NCBI GenBank assembly: GCA_039045975.1 | Contig: JBCCJA010000013.1 | Location: forward strand, 1 to 64,000 | Direction of reading: 5' to 3' | From: JBCCJA01 sp039045975 | Lineage (GTDB): Bacteria; Planctomycetota; Planctomycetia; Planctomycetales; Planctomycetaceae | Length of the DNA: 64,000 nt | In this document: in pieces, positions 50,685-59,048 of the stretch | Position numbering within the stretch: the stretch's first letter is position 1 | Layout of the letters: every line of letters starts with the position of its first letter | The notes under the pieces: generated by a model | The model's input: the letters and a program-made list of their open reading frames with translations, nothing else | Database searches by the model: none | What the model was told of the DNA's origin: nothing | Made by a program: the position numbers and the translations under genes

Positions 50685-51695
50685 ATGAACGTCCTCTCCG
50701 GCATCCAGCCGACCGGCCGCTTCCACTGGGGCAACTATTTCGGCGCCGTCGCGCAATACATCGCCCTGCAGGACGAGGCCGACCGCGCGTTCTATTTCAT
50801 CGCCGACCTGCACGCGTTGACGACCGTCCGCGGCGAGGCCGACACGCTGCGTCAGAACACGCGGGACGCGGTGCTCGACCTGTTGGCGTTGGGGCTCGAC
50901 CCCGACAAGGCGACCCTGTTCCGCCAGTCCGACGTGCCGGAAGTCACCGAACTGTTCTGGCTGCTGTTGTCGATCACGCAGATGCATCTGCTCGACAAAG
51001 GGCATTCCTATAAAGACAAGAAGGACCGCGGCCTGCCGGCCGACGCGGGATTATATACATACCCGATCCTGCAGGCGGCCGACATCTTGTTGTACGACTC
51101 GGACACCGTCCCGGTCGGGGCCGATCAGGTCCAACACATCGAGATCACCCGCGACCTCGCCCAACGCTTTAATAATATCTACGGCGGGCCCGGTTGCGGC
51201 GAAGAGGGCGGCCCCCCGCCGCTGCTCGTGCCGCCCGCCGCCCGCGTCTTGGACGCGTCGGCCAAAGTCGTCGGCACCGACGGCGAGAAGATGTCGAAGA
51301 GCTACGGCAACGCGATCGAGATATTTTTGGAGCCAAAAAAGCTCCGTAAAAAGATCATGGGGATAAAGACCGACTCGACGCCGGTCGAGGACGCCAAAGA
51401 CCCGGAGACGTGTTCGGTCGTGACGCTGTATAAACTCTTCGCGACGGCCGAGGAGGCCGAGACGCTCGCCGGACGGTATCGGGCCGGCGGGATCGGCTAC
51501 GGGGAGTCGAAGCAGCTGCTGTTCGAAGCGGCCGACCGCTTCTTCGGCCCGGCCCGCGAACGGCGGGCCGACTTGGAACAAGCCCCCGACATCGTCGACC
51601 GCGTCCTCGCCGCCGGTGCCGCCCCCGCCCGGGCGAAGGGGGCCGAAGTCATGGACCGTGTGCGGACCGCCGCCGGGATCGGGACGCCGGCATGA
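50685..51695 (+). CDS. trpS: Tryptophanyl-tRNA synthetase
   Basis: A 336-aa class I synthetase from the ATG at 50685, with GGGAG upstream. NVLSGIQPTGRFHWGNYFG contains the HIGH-type motif (HWGN). AFYFIADLHALTT, YPILQAADILLYDSDTVPVGADQVQHIEI and GEKMSKSYGNAI (KMSKS) follow in the standard order. It charges tRNA-Trp. It lies between pyrD and acpS on the same strand with short gaps, a probable housekeeping transcript. Confidence 0.97.
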   Translation: MNVLSGIQPTGRFHWGNYFGAVAQYIALQDEADRAFYFIADLHALTTVRGEADTLRQNTRDAVLDLLALGLDPDKATLFRQSDVPEVTELFWLLLSITQMHLLDKGHSYKDKKDRGLPADAGLYTYPILQAADILLYDSDTVPVGADQVQHIEITRDLAQRFNNIYGGPGCGEEGGPPPLLVPPAARVLDASAKVVGTDGEKMSKSYGNAIEIFLEPKKLRKKIMGIKTDSTPVEDAKDPETCSVVTLYKLFATAEEAETLAGRYRAGGIGYGESKQLLFEAADRFFGPARERRADLEQAPDIVDRVLAAGAAPARAKGAEVMDRVRTAAGIGTPA

Positions 51696-51779
51696 CGCCC
51701 GTCCGACCCGATCTTGACGCGGCCGACCCCGGCCGGCTCGACTCTGCGGCCACATGAACCGAACGCGGACGGCGGACCG

Positions 51780-52184
51780 ATGATCGCGGGGCTGGGGACC
51801 GACATTGTCGAGATCGGCCGCGTCGCGGGTCTGCTCGACCGGCACGGCCGCGAGTTCGCCGAGCGGCACTTCACGGCCCACGAACGCGACTACTGCGACC
51901 GCTTCAAGCGGGCCGCCGAGCGTTACGCCGGTCGCTGGGCCGCGAAAGAGGCGGTCGTGAAGGCCCTCGGCACCGGCTTCGTCCCGGGCGTCCGCTGGCT
52001 CGAGATCGAAGTCCGCACCACGCCGAGCGGAAAGCCGGAACTGGTCCTCTCCGGCGAGACACTGGGAACGGCCGCGGCCCGCGGCGTCGGGTCGGTGCTC
52101 GTCACGATCTCGCACGGCAAGGACTACGCGACCGCGACCGCGATCGCGTTGGCCGCGGGAAGCCCCACGCCCCCCGTTCTTTGA
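51780..52184 (+). CDS. acpS: Holo-[acyl-carrier-protein] synthase
   Basis: 134 aa from the ATG at 51780. IAGLGTDIVEIGRVAGLLDRHG begins with the metal-binding Asp, and RYAGRWAAKEAVVKALGTG carries the catalytic Glu and Lys. VLVTISHGKDYATATAIA is the C-terminal strand. It transfers 4'-phosphopantetheine from CoA to acyl carrier protein. It sits 84 bp after trpS on the same strand and ends 3 bp from the convergent next gene. Confidence 0.95.
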   Translation: MIAGLGTDIVEIGRVAGLLDRHGREFAERHFTAHERDYCDRFKRAAERYAGRWAAKEAVVKALGTGFVPGVRWLEIEVRTTPSGKPELVLSGETLGTAAARGVGSVLVTISHGKDYATATAIALAAGSPTPPVL

Positions 52185-52187
52185 CCG

Positions 52188-52676
52188 CTACCCGACCGAG
52201 CCGCCGCCGGCTTCTGTGTCGGTCAGTCCGGGTTCGACGTCCTCGGGCGGGACGGCCAACACGCGGACGCGGCAGGCGTGCCCTTCAGCCGACCCGACGA
52301 GCGTGACGCCGGCGTGATACGGCCTGTGCTCGTCGGCGGTGACGCCGGGGAAGGCCTCGAACCGCAGCGATTCGACCTCGTCGAACAGCCGCGTGAACCC
52401 GGCGAGGTCGAAGTGGAAGTCGGCCGGAACGCGTCGGCCGTCGTCAGGACCGCCGACCCGTTCGGTCACCCCGAGGAAGAACGTCACCGCCCACAGGCCT
52501 TCGACCGGGGCGCACTCGAAGCCGACGCGGGCGATGTCCTCGATCGGCTCGAAGTGTTCGGCGACCTCGCCGACGAGCCGGTCGATCCAGTCGGGCCGGG
52601 CGACCGCCGGGGCCGACCGGCGGCGGTCTTCGAGGTCGCGGACGAGGTGGTCGACGAGCAAACGGGGTCTGGGCAT
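52188..52676 (-). CDS. Hypothetical cytoplasmic protein
   Basis: A 162-aa protein. It is mixed alpha/beta, soluble and acidic: LLVDHLVRDLEDRRRSAP, WIDRLVGEVAEHFEPIEDIARVGFEC, VEGLWAVTFFLGVTERVGG and a C-terminal beta part (YHAGVTLVGSAEGHACRVRVLAVPPED). There is no signal or membrane segment, and no family is recognised. It converges on acpS with a 3-bp gap. Codon composition fits the host. Confidence 0.6.
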   Translation of the reverse strand: MPRPRLLVDHLVRDLEDRRRSAPAVARPDWIDRLVGEVAEHFEPIEDIARVGFECAPVEGLWAVTFFLGVTERVGGPDDGRRVPADFHFDLAGFTRLFDEVESLRFEAFPGVTADEHRPYHAGVTLVGSAEGHACRVRVLAVPPEDVEPGLTDTEAGGGSVG

Positions 52677-53107
52677 CGGTGGCGGCGGCCGGGTCGGCCG
52701 GAGGGCTGGGTCGGTGTCGGTCGTGCTGCGTGTGCAGGGTCAACATCGGCCACGCGGCCGGCCCGTCGGTCGCGAACCGATCGGGCGCGGCGGAATTCGT
52801 CCTTCGGGCGGTCGATCGAGGGGTGTTTTGCCGGCTGCACGGGGCTCCGCGTCGGCGTCGTCGGCATTTCCTGCATTTCGGCTCATGTCCGACGAAATCG
52901 GTACGCCGCGAACGTCACGAATCGGTCGGCGGTCGGTTCACGAGCTATGCCGTTAGACTTCACGTCCGATCTTTCGCGGATCACCCGCCTTGCGTCGTCA
53001 GACGCGAGGGCCTTCGCGGTAGGCGTCCGATTCAGCGGGCGTCGACGCAAAAATCCCTCGCCGCTGACGCGGCAAGGCTGGTGACGGCCCGACCTTCCGG
53101 ACCAGTA
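52677..53107. other. Intergenic region upstream of argB, with a 45-codon ORF
   Basis: This gap of about 430 bp holds the promoters of the divergent genes at 52676 and 53108. A plus-strand ORF at 52947-53084 (45 codons, starting MPLDFTSDLSRITRL and ending 23 bp before argB) is rich in Arg and has CGT CGA CGC in a row. Its ribosome site is weak, and the text resembles non-genic planctomycete spacer sequence, so it is not called as a gene. No strong terminator was found. Confidence 0.4.
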
Positions 53108-53977
53108 ATGCACACCGCCGTCGAGAAAGCGGGCGTCCTCGTCGAGGCGCTCGCCTACATCCGCCGCTTCCGCGGCAAGTATGTCGTCATCAAGCTCGGC
53201 GGGGCCGCGCTCGAACAGGAGGCCGCCGTCCGCGACCTGCTGACCGACGTGCTCTTCCTGGAAACGGTCGGTATGAAGCCGGTCCTCGTGCACGGGGGCG
53301 GGAAGGCGATCTCGGCCGCGATGGCGCACGAGGGCGTCGAGCCGACCTTCGTCCGCGGCCGACGCGTCACCGACGCGGCGACGATGGAGGTCGTCGGCAA
53401 GACGCTGACCGGGATCTCGGCCGACCTCGCCGCCGAGATCGAACGCCAGGGCGGCAAGGCCGCCCCGCTGCACTACGGCACGTACAACGCCCTGATCGGC
53501 GAACGCATCACCGTCGACGTCGAGGGCGAGGCCGTCGATTTGGGACGTGTCGGCGAGGTCGTCGACGCCGTCCGGCCGCTGATCGAGCACACGCTCGAGA
53601 CCGGCGTCGTGCCGGTCATCCCGTCGGTCGTCCTCGACCGCGACGGCGGGAAGCTGAACGTCAACGCCGACACGGCGGCCGCCTGCGTCGCGAGGCTGCT
53701 GCGGGCGGAGAAGCTCGTGTTCCTCTCCGACGTCCCCGGCATCTACCGCGACAAGGACGACGCCGACACGCTGATCCGCCACGTCTCGGCGTCGGAGGCC
53801 CGCGGCCTGATCGCCGACGGCGTCATCGCCGGCGGCATGATCCCGAAGGTCGAGGCGGCACTGGAAGCCCTCGCCGCGGGCGTCGGCAAAGTTCACATGG
53901 TCGACGGCCGCATGCCCCACTCGGTGCTGTTGGAGGTGTATTCCGAGGCGGGCGTGGGGACGGAGATCGTGGGGTGA
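53108..53977 (+). CDS. argB: Acetylglutamate kinase
   Basis: A 289-aa enzyme phosphorylating N-acetylglutamate in arginine synthesis. VVIKLGGAALEQEAAVRDLLTDVLFL and PVLVHGGGKAISAAM form the nucleotide and substrate sites. FVRGRRVTDAATMEVVGKTLTG, VIPSVVLDRDGGKLNVNADTAAACVARLL, LVFLSDVPGIYRDKDD and GGMIPKVEAALEALAAGVGKVHMVDGR complete the family blocks. The last 16 codons and stop (53931-53978) are duplicated beyond the transposase element at 54716-54763, but this copy is intact. No other arg gene adjoins it. Confidence 0.96.
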   Translation: MHTAVEKAGVLVEALAYIRRFRGKYVVIKLGGAALEQEAAVRDLLTDVLFLETVGMKPVLVHGGGKAISAAMAHEGVEPTFVRGRRVTDAATMEVVGKTLTGISADLAAEIERQGGKAAPLHYGTYNALIGERITVDVEGEAVDLGRVGEVVDAVRPLIEHTLETGVVPVIPSVVLDRDGGKLNVNADTAAACVARLLRAEKLVFLSDVPGIYRDKDDADTLIRHVSASEARGLIADGVIAGGMIPKVEAALEALAAGVGKVHMVDGRMPHSVLLEVYSEAGVGTEIVG

Positions 53978-53978
53978 G
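53931..53978. repeat. Direct repeat: argB 3' end, original copy
   Basis: 48 bp running from TGGAGGTGTATTCCGAGG to GGGGTGAG. They encode the C-terminus LEVYSEAGVGTEIVG and the stop of argB. It is repeated with one mismatch at 54716-54763. The two copies bracket the RAYT element with 5 bp to spare on each side. Confidence 0.9.
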
Positions 53979-53983
53979 CGACC

Positions 53984-54008
53984 GTAGGGCAGGGCTCGCC
54001 CTGCCGAC
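53984..54008. repeat. REP element, left end of the RAYT unit
   Basis: GTAGGGCAGG-GCTCG-CCCTGCCGAC, a 25-nt hairpin sequence identical to the copy at 54624-54648 and inverted relative to the one at 54686-54710. It marks the left boundary of the transposase unit. Confidence 0.8.
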
Positions 54009-54063
54009 ACGCCCCTACACCGAGAGACGCCGGTAATAAATTTAGCCCGCACGCAATCCCGCT

Positions 54064-54627
54064 ATGCCGGACTACCGCCGAGCCCACGTCCCCGGCGGTA
54101 CGTTCTTTTTCACGGTCGTCACCCACGGCCGCCGTCCCCTGTTCCGGGATCCCGGCGTGGTCGAACGTCTCCGCGAAGCGATCCGAGTCGAACGGGTACG
54201 TCGCCCCTTCACGATCGACGCCTTCGTCGTGTTGCCCGATCACCTGCACGCGATCTGGACGCTGCCGCCTGGCGACGGCGACTTCTCGATACGTTGGTCG
54301 GCGATCAAGGCTCATTTCACGAGAGCACACCTCGCGGCCGGGGGGTCGGAAGGCGAACCGACGGCCGGCGAGTTGTTCGGCGACCGCCGCGCCGTTTGGC
54401 AACCACGGTTCTGGGAACACACGATCTCGGATGACACCGATTTCGAACGGCACTTCGATTACGTGCACTACAACCCGGTAAGACACGGCTTTGTCGCCTG
54501 TCCCTCCGAATGGCCGGCTTCGACGTTCGCCCACTGGGTGGCCCGCGGCGTTTATCCGCCCGATTGGGCCTGTGGGAACACCGCGTTCCGCCCTCCGTCG
54601 GAGGGGCTTTACGGGGAACCCGAGTAG
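54064..54627 (+). CDS. REP-associated tyrosine transposase (RAYT)
   Basis: A 187-aa HUH-fold single-strand DNA transposase of the Y1/IS200-like RAYT group. RRAHVPGGTFFFTVVTHGRRPLF is the family N-terminus. The metal-binding HUH motif is in FVVLPDHLHAIWTLP (H-L-H). The catalytic Tyr is in FDYVHYNPVRHGFV. VWQPRFWEHTISDDTDFERH is another conserved block. It is intact and of normal length. Its TAG stop lies within the first base pairs of the REP at 54624-54648. RAYTs move or maintain REP sequences. Confidence 0.93.
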   Translation: MPDYRRAHVPGGTFFFTVVTHGRRPLFRDPGVVERLREAIRVERVRRPFTIDAFVVLPDHLHAIWTLPPGDGDFSIRWSAIKAHFTRAHLAAGGSEGEPTAGELFGDRRAVWQPRFWEHTISDDTDFERHFDYVHYNPVRHGFVACPSEWPASTFAHWVARGVYPPDWACGNTAFRPPSEGLYGEPE

Positions 54628-54648
54628 GGCAGGGCTCGCCCTGCCGAC
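54624..54648. repeat. REP element overlapping the RAYT stop
   Basis: Identical over 25 nt to the REP at 53984-54008 and in the same orientation. The TAG of its GTAGGG start is the stop codon of the transposase gene. Together with the inverted REP at 54686-54710 it forms a REPIN-like pair. Confidence 0.8.
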
Positions 54649-54685
54649 GCGTACCTGCGACGGATGCCTCCAGTAGTAGCCGCGT

Positions 54686-54710
54686 GTCGGCAGGCCGAGG
54701 CCTGCCCTAC
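54686..54710. repeat. REP element, right end of the RAYT unit
   Basis: GTCGGCAGG-CCGAGG-CCTGCCCTAC, inverted relative to the two other REPs of the unit, with a different loop. It matches the solo REP at 14886-14910 in orientation and stem. Confidence 0.8.
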
Positions 54711-54715
54711 GTCTC

Positions 54716-54763
54716 TGGAGGTGTATTCCGAGGCGGGGGTGGGGACGGAGATCGTGGGGTGAG
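54716..54763. repeat. Direct repeat: argB 3' end, second copy
   Basis: A 48-bp copy of the argB tail with one mismatch to 53931-53978. It includes the stop codon but is not attached to an argB reading frame. It lies 5 bp beyond the right REP. It is a scar of the insertion or of a tandem duplication into which the element moved. Confidence 0.9.
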
Positions 54764-54893
54764 TGAAAAAGACGACAAGAAACGTTCCGGCACATGAAGA
54801 GCCCGCCCAGCAGATGTACGAGTTTCGTCTTGCGTTTCCGACCGACTCACCGCAAATTGCTGGGGAAATCCTCGATGTTGATTAGTCGATCAC

Positions 54894-55595
54894 ATGTCGC
54901 GACAAACGCTTACGGCCGCAGTGCTTCTATTGTCCCTGGCGTGTGCTTCCGCCCGGGCCTCGACCGTGACATACACGTGGTCGGGTTTTGTCGAGAACCC
55001 GAACCCTAACGGCTTCGGGGTCGTAGGCGATGGGAACGCGAATACACGCGACGTGAACACGCCGTTCGACATCACGGTATTCGTGGACAAGCAGGCGACC
55101 GATCGCAATCAGTCTGTGAACAGTGCTTCGTTTCTGGTCGACCAATTTGACCTACGAATCGGGACAAATAATCTGACGATCGATGATGTTTCTGGCAGTA
55201 TTCCACGGGTGGATGGAAAACCTTTTATCGGCATCACGTTTCGGCAGAACGGATCTATTGACAATCTGATTCTCGGGACGCTTCTGGACGACGGAACGAC
55301 CGACCCCTTTCCGATATTTTTCTCTGTTTCGTTCACCGGGCGGCCGTTTCAATTCGCGGCCGATGGCATCGATAGCCCGCCCGAATTTGGTTCCCTCGCA
55401 AGTTTTGGGATCAGCGCCGGCACTTCGGGAAATACCCTCGCGTATTTAGATGGCGCGACAGTATCTTCGACGGTAATCCAAACGGTCATTCCGGAACCTA
55501 CGACGCTCGCTTTGATTTCAGCGGGTATAGCCGCGGTCGGGGCATTCAGGTACAGGCCAGGAACGGCTCAAGAGTCACACAGGTCACGAAGTTGA
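54894..55595 (+). CDS. PEP-CTERM sorting-signal secreted protein
   Basis: A 233-aa protein with a signal peptide (MSRQTLTAAVLLLSLACASARA). The mature region is beta-rich (STVTYTWSGFVENPNPNGFG, INITVFVD-like strands, PIFFSVSFTGRPFQFAADG). The C-terminus reads VIPEPTTLALISAGIAAVGAFRYRP, that is, the PEP motif, a hydrophobic helix and an Arg-containing tail, the exosortase (EpsH/XrtA-type) sorting signal. It is followed by ten extra polar residues. No exosortase is in the window. The gene is clearly A+T-richer than its neighbours (low 50s % G+C by eye), suggesting recent acquisition next to the RAYT unit. Confidence 0.85.
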   Translation: MSRQTLTAAVLLLSLACASARASTVTYTWSGFVENPNPNGFGVVGDGNANTRDVNTPFDITVFVDKQATDRNQSVNSASFLVDQFDLRIGTNNLTIDDVSGSIPRVDGKPFIGITFRQNGSIDNLILGTLLDDGTTDPFPIFFSVSFTGRPFQFAADGIDSPPEFGSLASFGISAGTSGNTLAYLDGATVSSTVIQTVIPEPTTLALISAGIAAVGAFRYRPGTAQESHRSRS

Positions 55596-56129
55596 ATTCT
55601 GCCTGGCCATCAACACCTTGCTATTTTGATTCTCAAGACTGTCTTCAAGGTCGCCAGGTCGACTTCAGGTGGCTAGTACTTCGTGCTGGATATAGAATGG
55701 CGTCGACCTGTGAGGTCGGTATCAGGATTTTCCGCTACCGGGCCAGATCCGCGTTTAAGCTGCCGCCGGTGGCCATTTAGGCAGGCCGATATCGTCCTGT
55801 CGAGAGATTCAGAAGGGTAACTCTCGACCGGTTCACGTCGTTTTTCACTTTATTGTTCCTGATGAAGAGACGAGGTTTAACAGACGACGGTCTCGGACGA
55901 ACGCGATCCGGCTCGCGCGGGTGTGCCTGGTACTAACCGCTTATCACCGAACTGTTGGGTCGGTGATGTCCCTTTTCCGCGTCCGTTCGCGTGGTCTTGG
56001 CGTCTCGGAAACGCGAAGATCTGCTTTGCCGATCGCATGCTGCGAGCCGGTCGACTTAAGTCAGCGGTGGCGGCGGGAGGCGTCAGACGGTTTCATACCG
56101 CCGTCAGTTCGAACCGCAGGACCTCTCGC
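55596..56129. other. Intergenic region upstream of pgi
   Basis: About 530 bp, A+T-richer in the first half (to about 55900) and rising to host G+C afterwards. A 62-codon frame at 55592-55780 has no signal, membrane segment or convincing composition. The pgi frame is open for about 200 bp upstream of its start, without homology. I see no terminator or conserved RNA. It probably includes remnants of acquired DNA plus the pgi promoter. Confidence 0.5.
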
Positions 56130-57518
56130 ATGCTCACCTACGACCCCTCCGCCGCCGCCCCCTACCTCGCCGACGGGGCCGTCGATGCTCTGACGCCCGC
56201 GCTCGAGGCCGCCCGCAAGGAGGTGGTCGACGACGTCGCGCTCATGGGCGGCGACGTGCCCGAGGCGAAGCGGCCGCTCGACGCCGGCTTCCTCGAGTTC
56301 CCCGCCATGCGGCTGGCGGAACTCGACGACGCGGACGCCCTCGTGCCGTCGATCGAGCGGGCCGCGAAGGCGTTCCGTGACGCCGTCGACGCCTGCCTCG
56401 TGCTCGGCATCGGCGGGTCGTACATGGGCATGAAGGCGATCCAGACCGCCCTGATGCACCCGTTCCACAACGAGCTCTGCCCCGTCGGCCGCCAGGGCGT
56501 CCCGCGGCTGTATTACGAGGGAAACAACGTCGACAACGACGAGGTCGCGGCCCTGCTCGACGTGCTCACCGCCGGCGACGCGACGAAGCCCGAGGGGAAG
56601 TTCGGCATCGTCTGCATCTCGAAGTCTGGCGGGACGCTGGAGACGGCGGCGGCGTTCCGGCTGTTCCGCGAGGCGCTCGAGCAGCACTACGGGCCCGACT
56701 CGGACGAGGCGAAGAACCTCGTGATCCCGGTCACGGGCGGGGCCGGCTCGAAGCTGCGGGCCGTCGCCGAGGCGAAGGGCTATCCCGAGATGTTCCCCGT
56801 CCCCGACGGGATCGGCGGCCGCTTCAGCGTGCTGACGGCCGTCGGGCTGCTGCCGGCGGCGATCATGGACATCGACATCCGCGCGATGCTGCAGGGGGCC
56901 AAGGACGTCACCGAGCAGTTCAAAACGGCCCCGGTCGGCTCGAACCCGACGCTCGACTACGTCGCCTACTGCCACCTGTTCGAGCGGGACCACGGCATGG
57001 ACGTGCGGCTGCTGAGCACGTGGGGCAAGAAGCTCGAATACATCGGGCTGTGGTACGACCAGCTGCTCGCCGAGTCGCTCGGCAAGGAAGAGAAGGGGGC
57101 CTTCCCGCTGACGGTTGTCAACACCCGCGACCTGCACAGCCGCGGACAGCAGCACCAGGAGGGCAAGCGGGACAAGTTCATCACGAACGTCTGCGTCACC
57201 GAGCCGGGGGCCGACGCGGTCACGCTGCCCGAGGTCGCGGGCGATCATGACCAGCTCAATAAATACGCGGGCAAGACCTACCCGGAAATCTTAAACGCCG
57301 CGATCGCCGGCACGAACAAGGCCTACGACGACGACAAACGCCCGACGACGACGATCAACATCCCGACGCTCGACGCGTACCACGTCGGCGCACTGTTCCA
57401 GATGCTGATGATCGCGACCGTCGTCGAGGGCCGGCTGATCGGCATCAATCCTTACGGCCAGCCGGGCGTGGAGGCTTATAAAATTAACATGAACGCGATT
57501 CTGAGCGGGGAGGGGTGA
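56130..57518 (+). CDS. pgi: Glucose-6-phosphate isomerase
   Basis: A 462-aa enzyme interconverting glucose 6-phosphate and fructose 6-phosphate. VLGIGGSYMGMKAIQTAL, CISKSGGTLETAAAFRLFREAL (phosphate site), GIGGRFSVLTAVGLLPAAIMDID (PGI signature 1 region), the RDLHSRGQQHQEGKRDKF block with the catalytic Glu/His region, and MIATVVEGRLIGINPYGQPGVE are all conserved. The length matches the shorter Bacillus/Thermotoga-type enzymes. The ATG at 56130 was chosen because the upstream open frame lacks homology. Confidence 0.96.
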   Translation: MLTYDPSAAAPYLADGAVDALTPALEAARKEVVDDVALMGGDVPEAKRPLDAGFLEFPAMRLAELDDADALVPSIERAAKAFRDAVDACLVLGIGGSYMGMKAIQTALMHPFHNELCPVGRQGVPRLYYEGNNVDNDEVAALLDVLTAGDATKPEGKFGIVCISKSGGTLETAAAFRLFREALEQHYGPDSDEAKNLVIPVTGGAGSKLRAVAEAKGYPEMFPVPDGIGGRFSVLTAVGLLPAAIMDIDIRAMLQGAKDVTEQFKTAPVGSNPTLDYVAYCHLFERDHGMDVRLLSTWGKKLEYIGLWYDQLLAESLGKEEKGAFPLTVVNTRDLHSRGQQHQEGKRDKFITNVCVTEPGADAVTLPEVAGDHDQLNKYAGKTYPEILNAAIAGTNKAYDDDKRPTTTINIPTLDAYHVGALFQMLMIATVVEGRLIGINPYGQPGVEAYKINMNAILSGEG

Positions 57519-57569
57519 TTCTCCTTTTGCGTGGATGGTTGAGGTTTCGTGCGTAATGGAGGCCACCCG

Positions 57570-59048
57570 ATGACCGCACCCGCTCCGCGTCGCCGCAAGC
57601 GGCCTGCCGACCTGCCGGCCCCGACACGGAGGCGGCCTCCCGATGCGAAAGCCCGAAAGGGTAAGAAGTCGGGCGGGTCCGGCGTCCCGTCATGGCTTGT
57701 GGCGGCGGGTCTGGGGCTCGCCTCGGTCGGTATCGCGATCGCGGTTGTAGTGTCGGTCGGCGGATCGTCCGGGCGGGCCGACGCTGAGGCGGCTTCGCCG
57801 GCCGCGGACGGTCTCGCGACCGGTGCGGACGGTCTTCTGCCGCGGTCTTATCGCCTCGAAAACGTCGAGCTCTCCTCGCCCACGCCGGTCACGGACGGCG
57901 TCACGGTCCGCGAGGGCACCTTCGTGCTCGCCGAGCCGGGCGACCCGGTCGAACCCGACATGTCGTTCCGCCTGTTCGAGCCGATCGAGCCGGCACCGCC
58001 GGGAGGCCGCCCCTGCATCCTCAACGCCCCGGCCGGGACGACCTTGCTGACCGGTTCCCGGGCCGACCCGGGCGACTATTACGCCGAGACCGTGCCTTAC
58101 GCCGAGCAGGGTTATACGGTCCTGCACTTTAGCCTGAGCGGCTACGTCCTCGACGGGCCGGAGGAGACTGTTAACGAACGGACCGCCGCGGCATATCGCG
58201 GGTTCCGGGCGGCCTCGGCAGGCGTGGTCAACGCCCAGATCGCGTTCGATTACGCCCGCACGCTGCCGGACGTCGATCCCGAGCGTATTTATATTGCGGG
58301 CCATAGCTCGGCCGGTACGCTCGCCTTGCTGTTCGGGACTCACGAGCCGCGGTTAGCCGGCGTGATCGCGTACGCCCCGGCGACCGACCTGTCGGCCCGT
58401 CTGGGGCCGATGATCGACGCACAGACGAGACGCTTCTTCCCGGGCATCGACGACTTCATCCGCGTCACCTCACCCGACAGTTACGACTTAAACATCCCGC
58501 TTTACGCGTTTCACGCCGCGGACGATTCGAACGTGCCTATCGAGGACGTTCGCGACTATTTCTGGGGCGTGCGAGACCGCGTCCCCGGCTGCGTCTTCAC
58601 GGTGGTCCCGACCGGGGGCCATTATCGATCGATGATCGACCGCGGCATCCCGTCCGCCCTCGACTGGCTCGACGGCCAAATGAACGGTGCGATCAAGAGT
58701 GTCTCGGACCAGGCGGACCAGAAGTCGATCGACCTTCGGACCGTTCGTCGATCACCGCCGGCGAGCCGGTCGGTCGAAGCCGAATCGGAAAATCGGCCCG
58801 TCTACCGCACCGCGCCCGGGTACCGATACTCGCCCCGCGATAGCCTCGCGCCGGTCGCGGTCGGGTCGGGGCCGAGGCCGCCGGTCGAGAACAGGCGGCG
58901 GTTGTCGTCGACGTTTTCGCGGAACTCGCGGGGGCGGGCCTCGGTGTCGGGGCCGGCGGCCGGGTCGGCGAAGGGGTCGAACCGCTGCAGCGACCGTTCC
59001 TCGACGACCTCCGGCGGGAGCGCGACGGTCGGCAGCCGCGTCTCGTAG
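57570..59048 (+). CDS. Membrane-anchored alpha/beta hydrolase with read-through tail
   Basis: 492 aa from the ATG at 57570, with GGAGG 6-7 bp upstream. A basic Pro/Lys-rich cytoplasmic N-terminus precedes a transmembrane helix at about residues 40-63 (WLVAAGLGLASVGIAIAVVV). The exported domain (about 85-370) is prolyl-oligopeptidase-like, with CILNAPAGTTLLTG, IYIAGHSSAGTLALLFGTHEP (nucleophile G-H-S-S-A), FHAADDSNVPIED (Asp) and VVPTGGHYRSMID (His). The fold ends near 58690, but the frame runs on for about 120 Arg/Ser-rich residues. The last about 80 of these are exactly antisense to the lipoprotein gene at 58802-59143. A lost stop codon is likely. Confidence 0.75.
   Translation: MTAPAPRRRKRPADLPAPTRRRPPDAKARKGKKSGGSGVPSWLVAAGLGLASVGIAIAVVVSVGGSSGRADAEAASPAADGLATGADGLLPRSYRLENVELSSPTPVTDGVTVREGTFVLAEPGDPVEPDMSFRLFEPIEPAPPGGRPCILNAPAGTTLLTGSRADPGDYYAETVPYAEQGYTVLHFSLSGYVLDGPEETVNERTAAAYRGFRAASAGVVNAQIAFDYARTLPDVDPERIYIAGHSSAGTLALLFGTHEPRLAGVIAYAPATDLSARLGPMIDAQTRRFFPGIDDFIRVTSPDSYDLNIPLYAFHAADDSNVPIEDVRDYFWGVRDRVPGCVFTVVPTGGHYRSMIDRGIPSALDWLDGQMNGAIKSVSDQADQKSIDLRTVRRSPPASRSVEAESENRPVYRTAPGYRYSPRDSLAPVAVGSGPRPPVENRRRLSSTFSRNSRGRASVSGPAAGSAKGSNRCSDRSSTTSGGSATVGSRVS

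Larger units (their letters stand above)
53984..54710 (+). mobile_element. RAYT unit bounded by REP sequences
   Basis: 727 bp start with GTAGGGCAGG and end with CCTGCCCTAC, an exact 10-bp terminal inversion supplied by REP hairpins. Inside are one RAYT gene and three REPs: one left, then a convergent pair on the right. A solo REP at 14886-14910 shows dispersal. It inserted at the argB 3' end and is flanked by a 48-bp direct duplication of the argB tail. Confidence 0.75.

Noticed and set aside
52883..54052. Minus-strand frame of 389 codons opposite argB
   Set aside because: Antisense to a confidently identified argB. Its C-terminal text is spacer sequence, so it is not a gene.
55592..55780. 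62-codon plus-strand frame after the PEP-CTERM gene
   Set aside because: No signal, no membrane segment and no convincing composition or ribosome site; it lies in A+T-richer spacer.
55923..56129. Upstream extension of pgi by 69 codons
   Set aside because: The isomerase fold begins after the ATG at 56130; the extension is not homologous to any PGI N-terminus.
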